A stretch of 64,000 nt of DNA from CAVVUC01 sp963751395 (GCA_963751395.1 CAVVUC010000001.1:558001-622000); one strand, 5' to 3'; positions 19,401 through 28,534 are shown, counted from the first letter of the stretch. Program-made: numbers and translations. The notes: generated by a model from the letters alone, not told the origin.

Positions 19401-19514
19401 GCTGCGTTTGTCGTCGTCGCGATCATCGCGATGCTCGCCTCGTTTTTGTATCAACGATTCCTCGCCACCACGGAGAAAACTCATGAAACCGAATCCACTC
19501 CCCCATCCGCTTAG
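16467..19514 (+). CDS. DUF2339 family polytopic membrane protein
   Basis: The protein has 1015 residues. An N-terminal membrane segment and a short coiled coil (RIADELQQRIQSLEIELRSL) are followed by a proline-rich linker, the family block VNWEQFMGAKLFAWIGGLAL, and then a very long series of hydrophobic segments (more than twenty) to the end. The role of the family is unknown. It overlaps the following DUF3999 gene by 32 bp, and the two families are commonly neighbours, so they probably work together in the cell envelope. Confidence 0.85.
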   Translation: MEPLVVLLIGVLIAIVVMPFVALFKAIAARRIADELQQRIQSLEIELRSLRRQGAAEAKPEPALTASPLAETSRPEPAPPAVPQPAIVAPSPMPPPVPVRQEPAKAATPAPVPAIPPRPAKPAKPPVNWEQFMGAKLFAWIGGLALFLGIAFFVKYSFERNLIPPEMRVAIGFLAGLGLLIGGVLLKKKENVVTAQTLCATGVLVLYAVTFACRSFYHFAFFGPVPTFLLMTLITAVAFLVAVRLNALVVAILGIAGGFLTPVLLSTGQDNPAGLFIYIALLDIGLLTVAQRQRWNVLPILGAAGTVLMQAGWVGKFFVTEKYFAGNKILIAMAVFAGFEALFLAAAAVAKRAEKLNRTLSASALAVSVAAMVSAFYFLSFQTLAHRPALLFSYVFLIDVGLLALTLLNPKLVAVEAAGGVAAFVFLGGWTGAYLTTAFLQRALAFYFVFALLHSAAPLVLQRLRKISLPWWSHAFPALALVLVLMPIFKLTELSILVWPFVLFVDVLALVLAAITATLLPILVVLVLTLVAMGAWLFRIPSELTGLPTALFLLGGFAVFFLVAATWACRRLMSSTETTPGRAPTLFGSLTDPANLSVQLPALSATLPFLLLIMATLRLPLANPSPVFGLALLLVVLLLGMTKILSLDVLPAVGLASVLGLEHAWHLHRFDPAHASVPLAWYLVFFAVFTVFPFLFHRRFAEKTLPWATAALAGPLHFYLLFDVMRSAWPNAVPGLLPAALAVPSLLGLVLLLKRTPAASAARNAQLALFGGAALFFITLIFPIQFDRQWITVAWALEGAALCWLFQRVPHPGLRIVGVGLLIVAFARLALNPSVLDYHPRAATPVWNWYLYAYGVVALCQFAAARLLAPPRDKVIGFSVLPLLGTLGTILAFLLVNIEIADYFSTPGTAALTFQFSGNFARDMSYSIAWALFALLLLLFGIRKRIAPVRYASLALLGVTVLKLFLHDLSQLDQLYRIAAFVVVAIIAMLASFLYQRFLATTEKTHETESTPPSA

Positions 19515-21471
19515 CAAGCTGGCAAGCGCCTTCGCGACGATCGTGCTGCTCACCGGCACTTCGCTCGCGCTCGCACCGAACGAATGGCGGGCGAGCCAGA
19601 CGCTCGACATTGCCGCGCCTGGCTTGGTTCGAGTGAATCTTCCTTCTCCGACGCTCGACAGCGCGCAACCGGGTCTCGATGACGTGCGCATCGTCGATGC
19701 CGCCGGCAACGAAGTTCCCTACGCTGTGGAGCGCCCGACGCCGCAACCCTCGCTTGTGTTGCGGCCAAAGGAATTTCGCAGCGCGATCGAAAACGACGGA
19801 ACGAAGCTCACGGTGCAAACAGGCACGACCGTTCCTCTCAACGCCGTGAGCCTCGAAACTCCGGCGACGGAATTCATCAAGGCGGCGCGCGTTGAAGGCT
19901 CGCATGACGGCATAGACTGGCAGCAACTCGCGGAGGGCCAGCCGTTGTTCCGCCTGCCGGGCGGCGCAGCAAGACTGAGCGTCGCATTTCCGGAGGGCGC
20001 GTGGGAGTTTCTCCGGCTCACGATCGACGACCGCCGCGCGCAGCCGGTGCCCTTCACCGGCGCGAAGCTCCACACACCGCGCACTCCCGCCCCCGCGGAA
20101 CCGGTGCAGGTCGTCATCAAATCGCGCGACGAAAGCCCCGGCGTCACGCGGCTTTCGCTCGACCTCGGCGCGGCGAACCTGACGCTGGCATCGCTCCACC
20201 TCGAAACGGCCGAACCGCTTTTCACCCGCTCCGTCACGGTCGCGGCGCCCGAAGTCGCCGACGATGGCATCCGCGAGCAGTCGCTTGGCGGCGCGGTGAT
20301 CTACCGCGTGAACATCGATGGAAAAAACGAGGAGCGTCTTGAGATTCCGGTCGAGAAACAAATCCGCGGACGCGAACTGCTTTTGCTCATCCACAACCAG
20401 GACAGCCCGCCGCTGGCGATCAGCTCTCTCGGCGGGGAACGCAGGGTCGTGCGGCTCGTTTTCTTCGCACGAGAGGCGGGACGCTACACGCTGCTTTCAG
20501 GCAACAGCCAGTCCGCCACTCCGCGCTACGATCTCCCCGGGTTGAGCGAGCAGTTGAAAGGGGCCGCCTCGGCGGAAGCGCAGCCTTCCGCGCTCGCGAC
20601 GAATCCTGATTACAAAGCGCCCGAGGCACTGGGGGCGCTGGCACTGAGCGGCGCGAGCATCGATGTATCCGGCTGGAAATATCGCAAGCCGGTGACGCTC
20701 AGAGACAGCGGCGTGCAGCAGGTCGAACTCGATTTGGACCTGCTCGCGCGCGCACAGCCGGACCGCCGCGATCTGCGACTGGTGCGCGATGACCGCCAGA
20801 TTCCTTTTCTCATCGAGCGGACCTCGATCGCGCGCGCAATTCCATTGACCGGGACCGTCGCAAACGATCCGAAACAAAAGTCGTTGTCGCGCTGGTCGCT
20901 CAAACTTCCACGCGCCGGGCTTCCGGTCACACGGCTGGTCTGCTCCTCCGACTTACCGCTTTTCAAACGGGAGATGCGGCTATGGGAGGAAGCGACCGAC
21001 GAGCGCGGCGACAAATATCCGCGCGAACTGGGACGCGCCACGTGGAGCCGGGTTCCGAGCCGGTCAGCGGATGAACTCGCGATCCAGATCAAGGACCGCC
21101 CGGTCAGCGACACGCTGTTTTTGGAAACGGAGAACGGTGACAATCCGCCGATCGGCCTCGCCAATTTCCGCTGCTTCCATCCGGTCGAGCGGCTGGTGTT
21201 CAAGGCCGCACCCGACGCGCCGGTCTGGCTTTACTACGGCAATCGCGACACGGGAGCGCCGCGTTACGATGTGAACCTTGTTGCGAACCAGTTGCTGCGC
21301 GCCGAGCGCTCGACCGCGAACGCTGGAAGCGAGGAAAACGTCGCGTCGAAAATCGAGCGAGCGCAGGAGAAGCTCACCGGCTCGTCACGTTACATTTTCT
21401 GGGGAGTGCTGGCGGTGGTGGTCGTCGCGCTGCTGGGCCTCGTCTCACGGCTGCTTCCGAAATCGGAATAA
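19483..21471 (+). CDS. DUF3999 family exported protein
   Basis: The protein has 662 residues. It begins with a signal peptide (ATIVLLTGTSLALA), then beta-rich domains typical of DUF3999, and ends with one membrane segment (WGVLAVVVVALLGLVSRLLP) and a short basic tail, so it should be anchored with its bulk outside the cytoplasm. ATG 19483 puts the signal peptide at the N-terminus; the longer upstream frame lies wholly in the DUF2339 gene. Translational coupling to DUF2339 is likely from the 32-bp overlap. Confidence 0.8.
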   Translation: MKPNPLPHPLSKLASAFATIVLLTGTSLALAPNEWRASQTLDIAAPGLVRVNLPSPTLDSAQPGLDDVRIVDAAGNEVPYAVERPTPQPSLVLRPKEFRSAIENDGTKLTVQTGTTVPLNAVSLETPATEFIKAARVEGSHDGIDWQQLAEGQPLFRLPGGAARLSVAFPEGAWEFLRLTIDDRRAQPVPFTGAKLHTPRTPAPAEPVQVVIKSRDESPGVTRLSLDLGAANLTLASLHLETAEPLFTRSVTVAAPEVADDGIREQSLGGAVIYRVNIDGKNEERLEIPVEKQIRGRELLLLIHNQDSPPLAISSLGGERRVVRLVFFAREAGRYTLLSGNSQSATPRYDLPGLSEQLKGAASAEAQPSALATNPDYKAPEALGALALSGASIDVSGWKYRKPVTLRDSGVQQVELDLDLLARAQPDRRDLRLVRDDRQIPFLIERTSIARAIPLTGTVANDPKQKSLSRWSLKLPRAGLPVTRLVCSSDLPLFKREMRLWEEATDERGDKYPRELGRATWSRVPSRSADELAIQIKDRPVSDTLFLETENGDNPPIGLANFRCFHPVERLVFKAAPDAPVWLYYGNRDTGAPRYDVNLVANQLLRAERSTANAGSEENVASKIERAQEKLTGSSRYIFWGVLAVVVVALLGLVSRLLPKSE

Positions 21472-21476
21472 AAAAA

Positions 21477-21498
21477 GAGCGACCATTACTGGTCGCTC
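21477..21498 (-). terminator. Rho-independent terminator between convergent genes
   Basis: A 9-bp perfect stem (GAGCGACCA / TGGTCGCTC) with a 4-base loop. On the minus strand it is followed by a run of T (the A-run at 21470-21476). It would end transcription of the CBS gene; for the plus strand it lies just after the DUF3999 stop. Confidence 0.75.
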
Positions 21499-21619
21499 GC
21501 GGAGGCTGAAGGAAACAATTGGTAACTTTGTATATTGAGTTGTTTGAATTCCTAGCTCGCACCTTCAACAAGATGCAGCCCGCGTGCCACGGGAGAAAGT
21601 TTTTGCTCTCCGGAAATGG

Positions 21620-22066
21620 TCAGGCTGGATTTCCGTGGATGTAGCTGTGGAGTTGATCGATCGCCACCTCTTGGGCCGAGATCGTCCAGTTCACGAGATC
21701 GCCGATCGAGACGATGCCAACGATTTTTCCGTCCTCCAAAACCGGCAGGTGCCGCACGCGATTATTGGTCATCTCACGCATGCAATCCTCCACCGTGTCG
21801 CCAGGCGAGACGGTGACCGGCTCGCTGGTGACGATCTCGCGCACTTTCGTTTCACGGGACGACCTGCCCTTCAGCGCGACTTTGCGCGTGTAATCGCGCT
21901 CGGTGATGATGCCGACGAGCCTGCCGCGCTCGGTGACGAGCAACGCGCCCACGTTCTTGTCCGCCATCATTTGAATCGCGTCAAACACCGTGGCTTCGGG
22001 CGAGATGTCCCAGACGACAGACCCTTTGCCTCGGATAATGGAACTGATAGTGCCGCTTACTTTCAT
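21620..22066 (-). CDS. CBS-domain pair protein
   Basis: The 148-residue protein consists almost entirely of two CBS motifs: VFDAIQMMADKNVGALLV...GIITERDY and TVEDCMREMTNNRVRHLPV...GIVSIGDLV. CBS pairs bind adenosine nucleotides and act as energy sensors. There is no attached enzyme, so it may be a stand-alone regulator. ATG 22066 is chosen because the longer frame upstream covers the leader of the divergent gene. A terminator follows at 21477-21498. Confidence 0.85.
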   Translation of the reverse strand: MKVSGTISSIIRGKGSVVWDISPEATVFDAIQMMADKNVGALLVTERGRLVGIITERDYTRKVALKGRSSRETKVREIVTSEPVTVSPGDTVEDCMREMTNNRVRHLPVLEDGKIVGIVSIGDLVNWTISAQEVAIDQLHSYIHGNPA

Positions 22067-22193
22067 GCCGTCATCTAATCTCCTTTTAATCGAAAAACCA
22101 CAAACATTTTCCGGCCAAGCCTCAATTTTTTTGAAAGGCTGTTCGCTTTTTCGGGAGCAAAATCCTGTAGTTCCCGTCCAACTCTCCACGAAC

Positions 22194-23717
22194 ATGAAAA
22201 CACTCCTCACTCTTCCGGCGGTTCTTGCCACGCTTTCGATCCACAGCTTCGCGGCCGGCCCCGCGCTCACCATCTACAACCAAAACTTCGCCGTCGTGCG
22301 CGACACGGTGCCGCTGGATTTGAAGGCGGGCATGAACGACGTCAGCTTCAACGGCACAACGGCGCACCTGGAGCCGGACTCGGTGATCCTGCGCGATCCG
22401 GCCGGAAAGCTGACGCTGCAAATCCTCGAGCAGGGCTACCGCAACGATCCCATTTCGCAGGAATTGCTGCTGTCGATTTTCGAGGGGAAAACAATCGACT
22501 TTTTCGTGAAGGAACCGAACCAGATCGTGAAAGGCAAAATCATCCGCAGCGGCTACGTCGCGCATTCGCAGCAGGCGATGCGGCGCTACGGGCAGCAGTA
22601 TTACCAGTCTCAGATGGCGATGGCTTATGGCGGCGGGGGCAACGGCACGAGCCAGCCGATCATCGACGTGGACGGCAACATCCAGTTCGGACTGCCCGGC
22701 AAGCCGATCTTTCCCTCGCTGGGCGATGACACGATTCTCAAGCCAATGATTTCGTGGAAACTCGAGGCCGACAAAGCCGCGAAGTTCGACGCCGAGCTTT
22801 GCTACGTGACTGGCGGGATGACGTGGGAGGCGGATTACAACGTCGTCGCGCCGGAGGAAGGTGAGTTGCTCGACATCGTCGGCTGGGTGACGATGGACAA
22901 CCAGAGCGGTAAGACTTTTGAAAACGCGCAGATCAAGTTGATGGCGGGCGATGTGAATAAAATTCAGCCGCAGGGCGGGGCTTATGCTGATTTTTCCGGC
23001 TCCCGCATGCTCGGGGCTGGCGGCAGTGGAATGCAGCCGCCCGTCTCCGAAAAATCCTTCGACGAATACCACCTTTACACGCTTCAGCGCGCTACCACAC
23101 TGCGCGACCGCGAGACCAAGCAGGTCGAGTTCATCCGCGCCTCGGGTGTGAAGTCACGGAAGATTTTCGTCTATGACGGCTTGAAGGTCGATTGGAACCG
23201 CTGGCGCGGGAACAATCCCGAATACCTCCGTCGCAGCGAGGAGTTCGGCGTCGATTGCGACACTAAGGTCGCCGTGATGCGCGAGTTCAAAAACTCCGAG
23301 GCGAACCATCTCGGCATGCCGCTGCCGAAAGGGCGTGTCCGTTTTTACAAACAGGACGACGACCGGCGGCTCGAATTCACCGGTGAAAACACCATCGACC
23401 ACACGCCGAAGGACGAGCTGGTGAAAATCTACACCGGGAACGCGTTCGATCTCGTCGGCGAGCGCCGTCGAACGGATTTCAAGGTCGATGGCTCAAATCA
23501 CTGGTGTCAGGAGTCGTTTGAAATCAAACTGCGTAGCCACAAAAAGGAAGCCGTCGAAATCCGTGTCGTTGAACATCTTTACCGCTGGACGAACTGGGAC
23601 ATCGTCGAAAAATCCGACACGTTCCTGAAAACCAACGCGCAGGAAATGGAGTTCCGTGTGCAACTCAAGCCCGGCGAGGAAAAGGTGATCACCTACAAAG
23701 TGCATTATTCGTGGTGA
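22194..23717 (+). CDS. Secreted DUF4139-like protein, copy 1
   Basis: The protein has 507 residues. A cleavable signal peptide (MKTLLTLPAVLATLSIHSFA) is followed by a beta-rich exported protein. The C-terminal half has the DUF4139-type pattern: FDAELCYVTGGMTWEADYNV, DNQSGKTFENAQIKLMAGDV and a final GEEKVITYKVHY. The function is unknown; family members are thought to act at the cell surface. A glycine/tyrosine/glutamine-rich insert near residues 125-150 is absent from its tandem paralogue. Both copies share a nearly identical upstream leader. Confidence 0.7.
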   Translation: MKTLLTLPAVLATLSIHSFAAGPALTIYNQNFAVVRDTVPLDLKAGMNDVSFNGTTAHLEPDSVILRDPAGKLTLQILEQGYRNDPISQELLLSIFEGKTIDFFVKEPNQIVKGKIIRSGYVAHSQQAMRRYGQQYYQSQMAMAYGGGGNGTSQPIIDVDGNIQFGLPGKPIFPSLGDDTILKPMISWKLEADKAAKFDAELCYVTGGMTWEADYNVVAPEEGELLDIVGWVTMDNQSGKTFENAQIKLMAGDVNKIQPQGGAYADFSGSRMLGAGGSGMQPPVSEKSFDEYHLYTLQRATTLRDRETKQVEFIRASGVKSRKIFVYDGLKVDWNRWRGNNPEYLRRSEEFGVDCDTKVAVMREFKNSEANHLGMPLPKGRVRFYKQDDDRRLEFTGENTIDHTPKDELVKIYTGNAFDLVGERRRTDFKVDGSNHWCQESFEIKLRSHKKEAVEIRVVEHLYRWTNWDIVEKSDTFLKTNAQEMEFRVQLKPGEEKVITYKVHYSW

Positions 23718-23814
23718 GCCATGCGACTAGTTAAGCCGCCGTCGAACCGCCGATTTTCCTTCTTCGCTTTTTCGGGAGCAAAATTCTATGCTTCCCGTCC
23801 AACTCTCCATGAAC

Positions 23815-25260
23815 ATGAAAACGTCATTCGCAATTCCGGCGGTTCTCGCGGCCCTCTCCATCCAGAGTTTCGCGACCGATCCCGCGCTCACCATCTACAA
23901 CAAAGGTTTCGCCGTCGTGCGCGACACGGTGCCGCTCGACCTCAAGGCGGGCGTCAACGATGTGCGCTTCTCCGACATGACCGCGACCGCCGAAACCAAC
24001 TCGGTGATCCTTCGCGATCCTTCCGCCAGGGTGAAGCTGCAGGTGCTCGAACAAAGCTACCGCAACGACCCGGTGTCGCAGGAATTCCTGCTGTCGCTCA
24101 ACGAAGGCAAGATGATCGACTTTTTCATCCATGAGCCGAACAAGCCCGACCGCACCGTGCAGGGAAAAGTGATCCGCAGCGGCTACGGCGCGGGCGGACA
24201 GAACCCGATGCAGCCGATCATCGAGGTGGACGGCAAGCTGCAATTCTCGCTGCCCGGCGAGCCGCAGTTTCCGGCGCTCGGCGACGATACGATTCTCAAC
24301 CCGACGCTCACGTGGAAGCTGAACGCGAGCGAGGCGGGCAAGCTCGATGCGGAGCTGGCTTACGTGACCGGCGGGATGTCGTGGCAGTCGGATTACAACA
24401 TCGTCGCCGGAGAAAAGAGCGACCTGATCGACATCGTCGGCTGGGTGACGTTCGACAACCAGAGCGGCAAGACCTTTCGCAATGCAAAGATCAAGCTGAT
24501 GGCCGGGGATGTGAACAAGGTCGAGCCCGCTCCGGTTGCGATGCGAAAAGCGAGGGTATTCGCGATGGCGGCTGCGGGTCCCATGGAAGACGAGGCACCT
24601 GTGACCGAGAAAGCGTTTTCCGAATTCCACCTCTACACGATCAGCCGCCCGACCACGCTGCGCGACCATGAGACGAAGCAGGTCGAGTTTGTCCGCGCCC
24701 AGGGCGTGAATGCGCCGCGCATCTTTGTCTATGACGGCGCGACGATGAACTACGGCCACTGGCCGATGTTTCGCGGCGAAGGCGATTACGGCATCCAGAC
24801 GAACAAGAAGGTGTGGGTGCTGCGCGAGTTCAAGAATTCCGAGGCAAACAAACTCGGCATTCCGCTGCCCAAGGGCCGGCTGCGTTTTTACCAGCAGGAC
24901 GAAGACAAGCAGCTCGAGTTCATCGGCGAAAACGAGATCGACCACACGCCGAAGGACGAAACGATCCGCGTCTATCTCGGCAACAGCTTCGACCTCGCGG
25001 GCGAGCGCCGGCGCACCGATTTCAAGGTCGCCAGCAGCAATCACTGGCTGGACGAAGCGTTCGAGATCAAGCTGCGCAACCACAAGAAGGAAACGGTGGA
25101 AATTCGGGTGGTGGAGCACCTGTCGCGCTTCGACAACTGGGAAGTAAAGGAGAAGAGCGATGACTTCAAAAAGCTCGACTCACACACGATCGAGTTTCGC
25201 ATCAGCCTCAAACCCGACGAAGAAAAAGTCGTGACATACCGGGTGCACTACACTTGGTAG
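23815..25260 (+). CDS. Secreted DUF4139-like protein, copy 2
   Basis: A 481-residue tandem paralogue of the gene at 22194, colinear throughout (DPALTIYNKGFAVVRDTVPL; LAYVTGGMSWQSDYNIV; DEEKVVTYRVHYTW). The signal peptide is MKTSFAIPAVLAALSIQSFA. The about 50 bp before the ATG match the leader of copy 1, so the duplication included the translation start region. The ATG at 23815 corresponds to the start in copy 1; an ATG 6 bp upstream is also possible. The stop is followed 5 bp later by the glycosidase start. Confidence 0.7.
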   Translation: MKTSFAIPAVLAALSIQSFATDPALTIYNKGFAVVRDTVPLDLKAGVNDVRFSDMTATAETNSVILRDPSARVKLQVLEQSYRNDPVSQEFLLSLNEGKMIDFFIHEPNKPDRTVQGKVIRSGYGAGGQNPMQPIIEVDGKLQFSLPGEPQFPALGDDTILNPTLTWKLNASEAGKLDAELAYVTGGMSWQSDYNIVAGEKSDLIDIVGWVTFDNQSGKTFRNAKIKLMAGDVNKVEPAPVAMRKARVFAMAAAGPMEDEAPVTEKAFSEFHLYTISRPTTLRDHETKQVEFVRAQGVNAPRIFVYDGATMNYGHWPMFRGEGDYGIQTNKKVWVLREFKNSEANKLGIPLPKGRLRFYQQDEDKQLEFIGENEIDHTPKDETIRVYLGNSFDLAGERRRTDFKVASSNHWLDEAFEIKLRNHKKETVEIRVVEHLSRFDNWEVKEKSDDFKKLDSHTIEFRISLKPDEEKVVTYRVHYTW

Positions 25261-25265
25261 GACCG

Positions 25266-26087
25266 ATGATTCGGTTCCTGATTTCCGCCCTCACCGCAAC
25301 TGCACTCTTCGCTGGCTTTGGAAACACCGCCGCCGCGCAGTCCCTCTTGAGTTCAGGCACGCAAGGGCGCGTGTCGAAGAAAGGTCTCGCCGGTTACGAC
25401 AGGACGAACCAGTTGAAAGTCGGCTGGTTCTACAACTGGGGACCGAACCGCCCGGCGGACACGCCGGCGGGCGTCGAGTTTGTGCCGATGATCTGGGGCT
25501 GGCGCGCGGGCGATTCGGAGCAGTTTCTCCAGTCGCTTCCGGAGAAAAAGAGAGCCGGAGTGTTTCACACGCTCCTCGGTTTCAACGAACCGGACGGCAA
25601 AGACCAGGCGGACATCCCGGTCGAAATCGCGGTGGAGAAATGGCCGCTGCTCATGGAAACAGGGCTTCGTCTGGTCAGTCCCGGGGCGGTGCATCCGGAC
25701 AACGCGTGGATGATCGAGTTCATGAAACAGGCGCAGGAGAAGAAGCTGCGGGTCGATGTGATCGCGGTGCATTGGTACGGCGGGCCGGACGCGACCGGGT
25801 TCCTCAATTACCTCGAGCGCGTTTACAAACGCTACAGACGCCCGCTGTGGATCACCGAGTTCGCCGTCGCCGACTGGTCGGCCAAGCCCGATCGCCCGAA
25901 TCGTTACACGACAAGGCAGGTCGAGCAGTTCATGCGCGTGGTGATTCCGGCCTTGAAACGGACGCATTACATCGAGCGTTTCGCGTGGTTCAAGACAACG
26001 CCCAAATCCGTGGTGATGGGCATCTCGGCGCTCGTCAACGAAGACGGCTCGCCCACCAAGCTCGGGCTTCAATACGCGAACTATTGA
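25266..26087 (+). CDS. GH128-like glycoside hydrolase (Asl1-type catalytic domain), secreted
   Basis: The protein has 273 residues. A signal peptide (ALTATALFAGFGNTAAA) is followed by a TIM-barrel-like domain with the two acid motifs of the family: GFNEPD (Glu108, presumed acid/base) and WITEFA (Glu198, presumed nucleophile), plus IAVHWYGG between them. These enzymes cleave beta-1,3-glucans. It starts 5 bp after copy 2 of the DUF4139-like gene, so it is probably co-transcribed. A terminator-like hairpin follows at 26168. Confidence 0.8.
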   Translation: MIRFLISALTATALFAGFGNTAAAQSLLSSGTQGRVSKKGLAGYDRTNQLKVGWFYNWGPNRPADTPAGVEFVPMIWGWRAGDSEQFLQSLPEKKRAGVFHTLLGFNEPDGKDQADIPVEIAVEKWPLLMETGLRLVSPGAVHPDNAWMIEFMKQAQEKKLRVDVIAVHWYGGPDATGFLNYLERVYKRYRRPLWITEFAVADWSAKPDRPNRYTTRQVEQFMRVVIPALKRTHYIERFAWFKTTPKSVVMGISALVNEDGSPTKLGLQYANY

Positions 26088-26167
26088 ATTGCGGCGCGCA
26101 TTGCCAGGCAGGCTCTGAATCATTTCTCTGAGTCATTGCGCGGATGGCAGTCCAAGCATTCCGGAGT

Positions 26168-26195
26168 CTGGTTTTGCACGCTTTTACAAAACCAG
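26168..26195 (+). terminator. Inverted repeat, probable terminator of the glycosidase operon
   Basis: CTGGTTTTG and CAAAACCAG form a 9-bp perfect stem around a 10-base loop, followed by TTCTTT. It lies 80 bp after the glycosidase stop and before the symporter gene. The stem is AT-rich, so strength is uncertain. Confidence 0.5.
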
Positions 26196-26265
26196 TTCTT
26201 TACCCTTGGGTTCGTTGTACGCTAATCATTCTGCACCCAAAACTCTCCAACCCTTCCCTTCCCTC

Positions 26266-28392
26266 ATGATTTTCTTCGGCCTCCACATCCTCGACCTGAT
26301 CATTATCGTCGGCTTCCTGATCGGCATCCTCGCCCTGGGTTGGTGGGCATCGAGAAGCGTGAAGGAAGAAAAGGACTTCTATCTCGGCGGACGAAGCTTC
26401 GGGAAGCTTCTCCAGTTTTTTCTGAACTTCGGGAACATGACGGATTCCAGCGGCGCACCAACAACTTCCGCCGAGGTTTTCCGCCAGGGCGCCGGCGGCA
26501 TCTGGATTGCGTTGCAGACACTTTTCATCACGCCCTTCTTTTGGTTCTCGACCGTCTGGTATCGCCGGGCACGCGTGACGACGATGGCCGACCTGGTCAC
26601 CGAGCGGCTTAACAGCAAACCGCTGGCGTCATTCTACGTGGCCTTCACCGTGTATGTGAGCCTGCTGCTGCTGGCCTTCGGGAACGTGGCCTCCTACAAA
26701 GTCGCGCGGGCCATGATCGTCAAGCCGGTCGATTCTTACACCGAGAAAGACAAGGCGATGGTGCAGGAGTATCACGAGTATTCGGAACTCAAGGCACAAT
26801 ACACGGCTGGAAAGCTGCCTGTTGAAAAGACCGAGCGGTTTCAGCAGTTGGACAGCAAATCGAAGAGAGGCGAACTCGATTCCTTTGTGTCCTACCTCGA
26901 GAAGTGGTCGTTTTACATCGCCTACACACTGATCGTCGCGATTTACATCACCCTCGGCGGACTGAAAGCCGCGGCGGTGACGGACGCGCTGCAAGGCCTG
27001 CTCATCCTGGCGTTCACGGTGATGATGATTCCGCTGGGCTTGATCAAGATCGGCGGATTCAAAGGTCTGCATCAGGGCGCTCCCGAGTTCATGTTCCGCC
27101 TCTTCGGAACCGTCGCGGCGAGCGAATACGCGTGGTATTCCATCCTCGCGATCACATTTACGAGCATGATCCAGATTTTCGGAATGTTTAACAACATGTC
27201 GAACGCCGGCTCGGCCAAGGACGAGAACACCGCGCGCTTCGGGCAGCTTGCCGGAGCTTTCACGAAACGGTTCGTGATCATCGCGTGGATGCTCTGCGGT
27301 TTGATCGCGGTCGTCATGTTCCCCGGCGGGTTGTCGGACCCGGAAAACGCATGGGGGCAAATGGCGGCGCAGCTTCTGGCTCCCGGTTTGATGGGGCTGA
27401 TGATCTCAGGCATCCTCCTCGGACACATGCCGGCTGTCGGTTCGTACGCGATCTCGATCGCGGCACTGATCGGACGGAACATCTACGAGCCGCTCATCAC
27501 GGGAAAAACGGAGAAGCATTACCTCAAGGTCGGCCAGTTTCTCGTGCTGGCGACATTGGCCACCAGCGTCCTGATCTCGGCGAACGCATCGGGCGCTGTC
27601 ATGCTCATCACCACGGTGATCACTGTGAACGCCTTTCCCGGTGCGGTCGTGCTGCTCATCTTTTTCTGGCGGCGGCTGAGCACCAGGGGGGTATGGGTGT
27701 CGTTCATCCTCTGGATCATCCTCGTCGGATTCGTTCCCGGAACTCTCCCGAAGTTTGAAAGCCTGCGTCGGAATCCAGCGCTTCTCCAACAAACGCGCGA
27801 GCGCACCGCCGAGGCGATCGCCGGAGCCACCGCCGAGGACGTCGCCGCGGGCCTCGCGAAAAAGATTGGCGACAGCGTCAAGAAGCCCCTGAAAATCCAG
27901 CCGGTCGCCGTCTTCTTTTCATCCGTCGCGCGGATCGACTCACAGGACCCCACTTCGCCGCGCGAAGGCGTCGGGCGTTTTCACATCGAGACCTACCTCC
28001 TCGATCTCATCGGCATTCCGGTTCAGAACTTCAACAAAGCCGGCATCCTTGCCGCGCGATGGGGAGTCGATGGCGTGCTGCCTTTTGTAATGCTCATGCT
28101 GTTTAGCTATCTCTTCCCAAGCCCGCCGCCGACTGAAGAAGACAAGCGAAGGGTGGACGGCTTCTTTGCCAAAATGAAGACGCCCGTCGGATCGTCCCCG
28201 GAGGAGGACGATCGCGAGGTCGCACTGAGCTATGCGCAGCCGCACCGGTTCGATCACAAGAAACTGTTCCCTGGTACGAACTGGGAGTTCAGCAAATGGA
28301 CACCGACCGATTTTCTCGGCTTCTTCGGTTGCTGGGCGATCGTGGGACTGATACTCGGGTTCCTCTGGCTGCTACTGAACATAGGCAGTTGA
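26266..28392 (+). CDS. Sodium-solute symporter (SSS family)
   Basis: The protein has 708 residues and many membrane segments. The N-terminus is typical of the family: LIIIVGFLIGILALGWWASR, then KDFYLGGRSFGKLLQFFLNF. It couples sodium entry to uptake of an organic solute; the substrate cannot be told. A polar loop of about 60 residues follows segment 3 (KPVDSYTEKDKAMVQEYHEY), and a long insert precedes the last segments. This enlarged form is common in Planctomycetes-Verrucomicrobia lineages. ATG 26266 is the first start compatible with the first membrane segment. It is a single-gene unit. Confidence 0.85.
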   Translation: MIFFGLHILDLIIIVGFLIGILALGWWASRSVKEEKDFYLGGRSFGKLLQFFLNFGNMTDSSGAPTTSAEVFRQGAGGIWIALQTLFITPFFWFSTVWYRRARVTTMADLVTERLNSKPLASFYVAFTVYVSLLLLAFGNVASYKVARAMIVKPVDSYTEKDKAMVQEYHEYSELKAQYTAGKLPVEKTERFQQLDSKSKRGELDSFVSYLEKWSFYIAYTLIVAIYITLGGLKAAAVTDALQGLLILAFTVMMIPLGLIKIGGFKGLHQGAPEFMFRLFGTVAASEYAWYSILAITFTSMIQIFGMFNNMSNAGSAKDENTARFGQLAGAFTKRFVIIAWMLCGLIAVVMFPGGLSDPENAWGQMAAQLLAPGLMGLMISGILLGHMPAVGSYAISIAALIGRNIYEPLITGKTEKHYLKVGQFLVLATLATSVLISANASGAVMLITTVITVNAFPGAVVLLIFFWRRLSTRGVWVSFILWIILVGFVPGTLPKFESLRRNPALLQQTRERTAEAIAGATAEDVAAGLAKKIGDSVKKPLKIQPVAVFFSSVARIDSQDPTSPREGVGRFHIETYLLDLIGIPVQNFNKAGILAARWGVDGVLPFVMLMLFSYLFPSPPPTEEDKRRVDGFFAKMKTPVGSSPEEDDREVALSYAQPHRFDHKKLFPGTNWEFSKWTPTDFLGFFGCWAIVGLILGFLWLLLNIGS

Positions 28393-28435
28393 TTGAAATC
28401 ATGCGCCGGTATCGTTCAACAACCCTCGCTCTGAG

Positions 28436-28480
28436 TGGCGCACCCGCAGGGATTCGAACCCCAAACCTTCTGATCCGTAG
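28436..28480 (-). other. 3' fragment of a tRNA-Arg gene, attachment-site scar
   Basis: On the minus strand the segment reads from the anticodon loop (CTACGGA, anticodon ACG) through the T-arm (GGGGTTCGAATCCC) to the acceptor strand and an encoded CCA. The 5' half is absent. It shares a 17-base run across the anticodon arm with the intact tRNA-Arg at 29071 but differs in the T-arm and has the opposite orientation, so it belongs to another integration event. An integrase remnant lies on the same strand at 28720-28990. Confidence 0.75.
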
Positions 28481-28534
28481 TTTTAGCATCCTCTGACCCG
28501 ATCAGAGTCGGAATTGTTTTCAAGTTCATTTTCC

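Noticed and set aside
23824..25119. Minus-strand ORF of 431 codons opposite the second DUF4139-like gene
   Set aside because: Histidine/arginine/leucine-rich shadow; the plus frame has a signal peptide and a paralogue.
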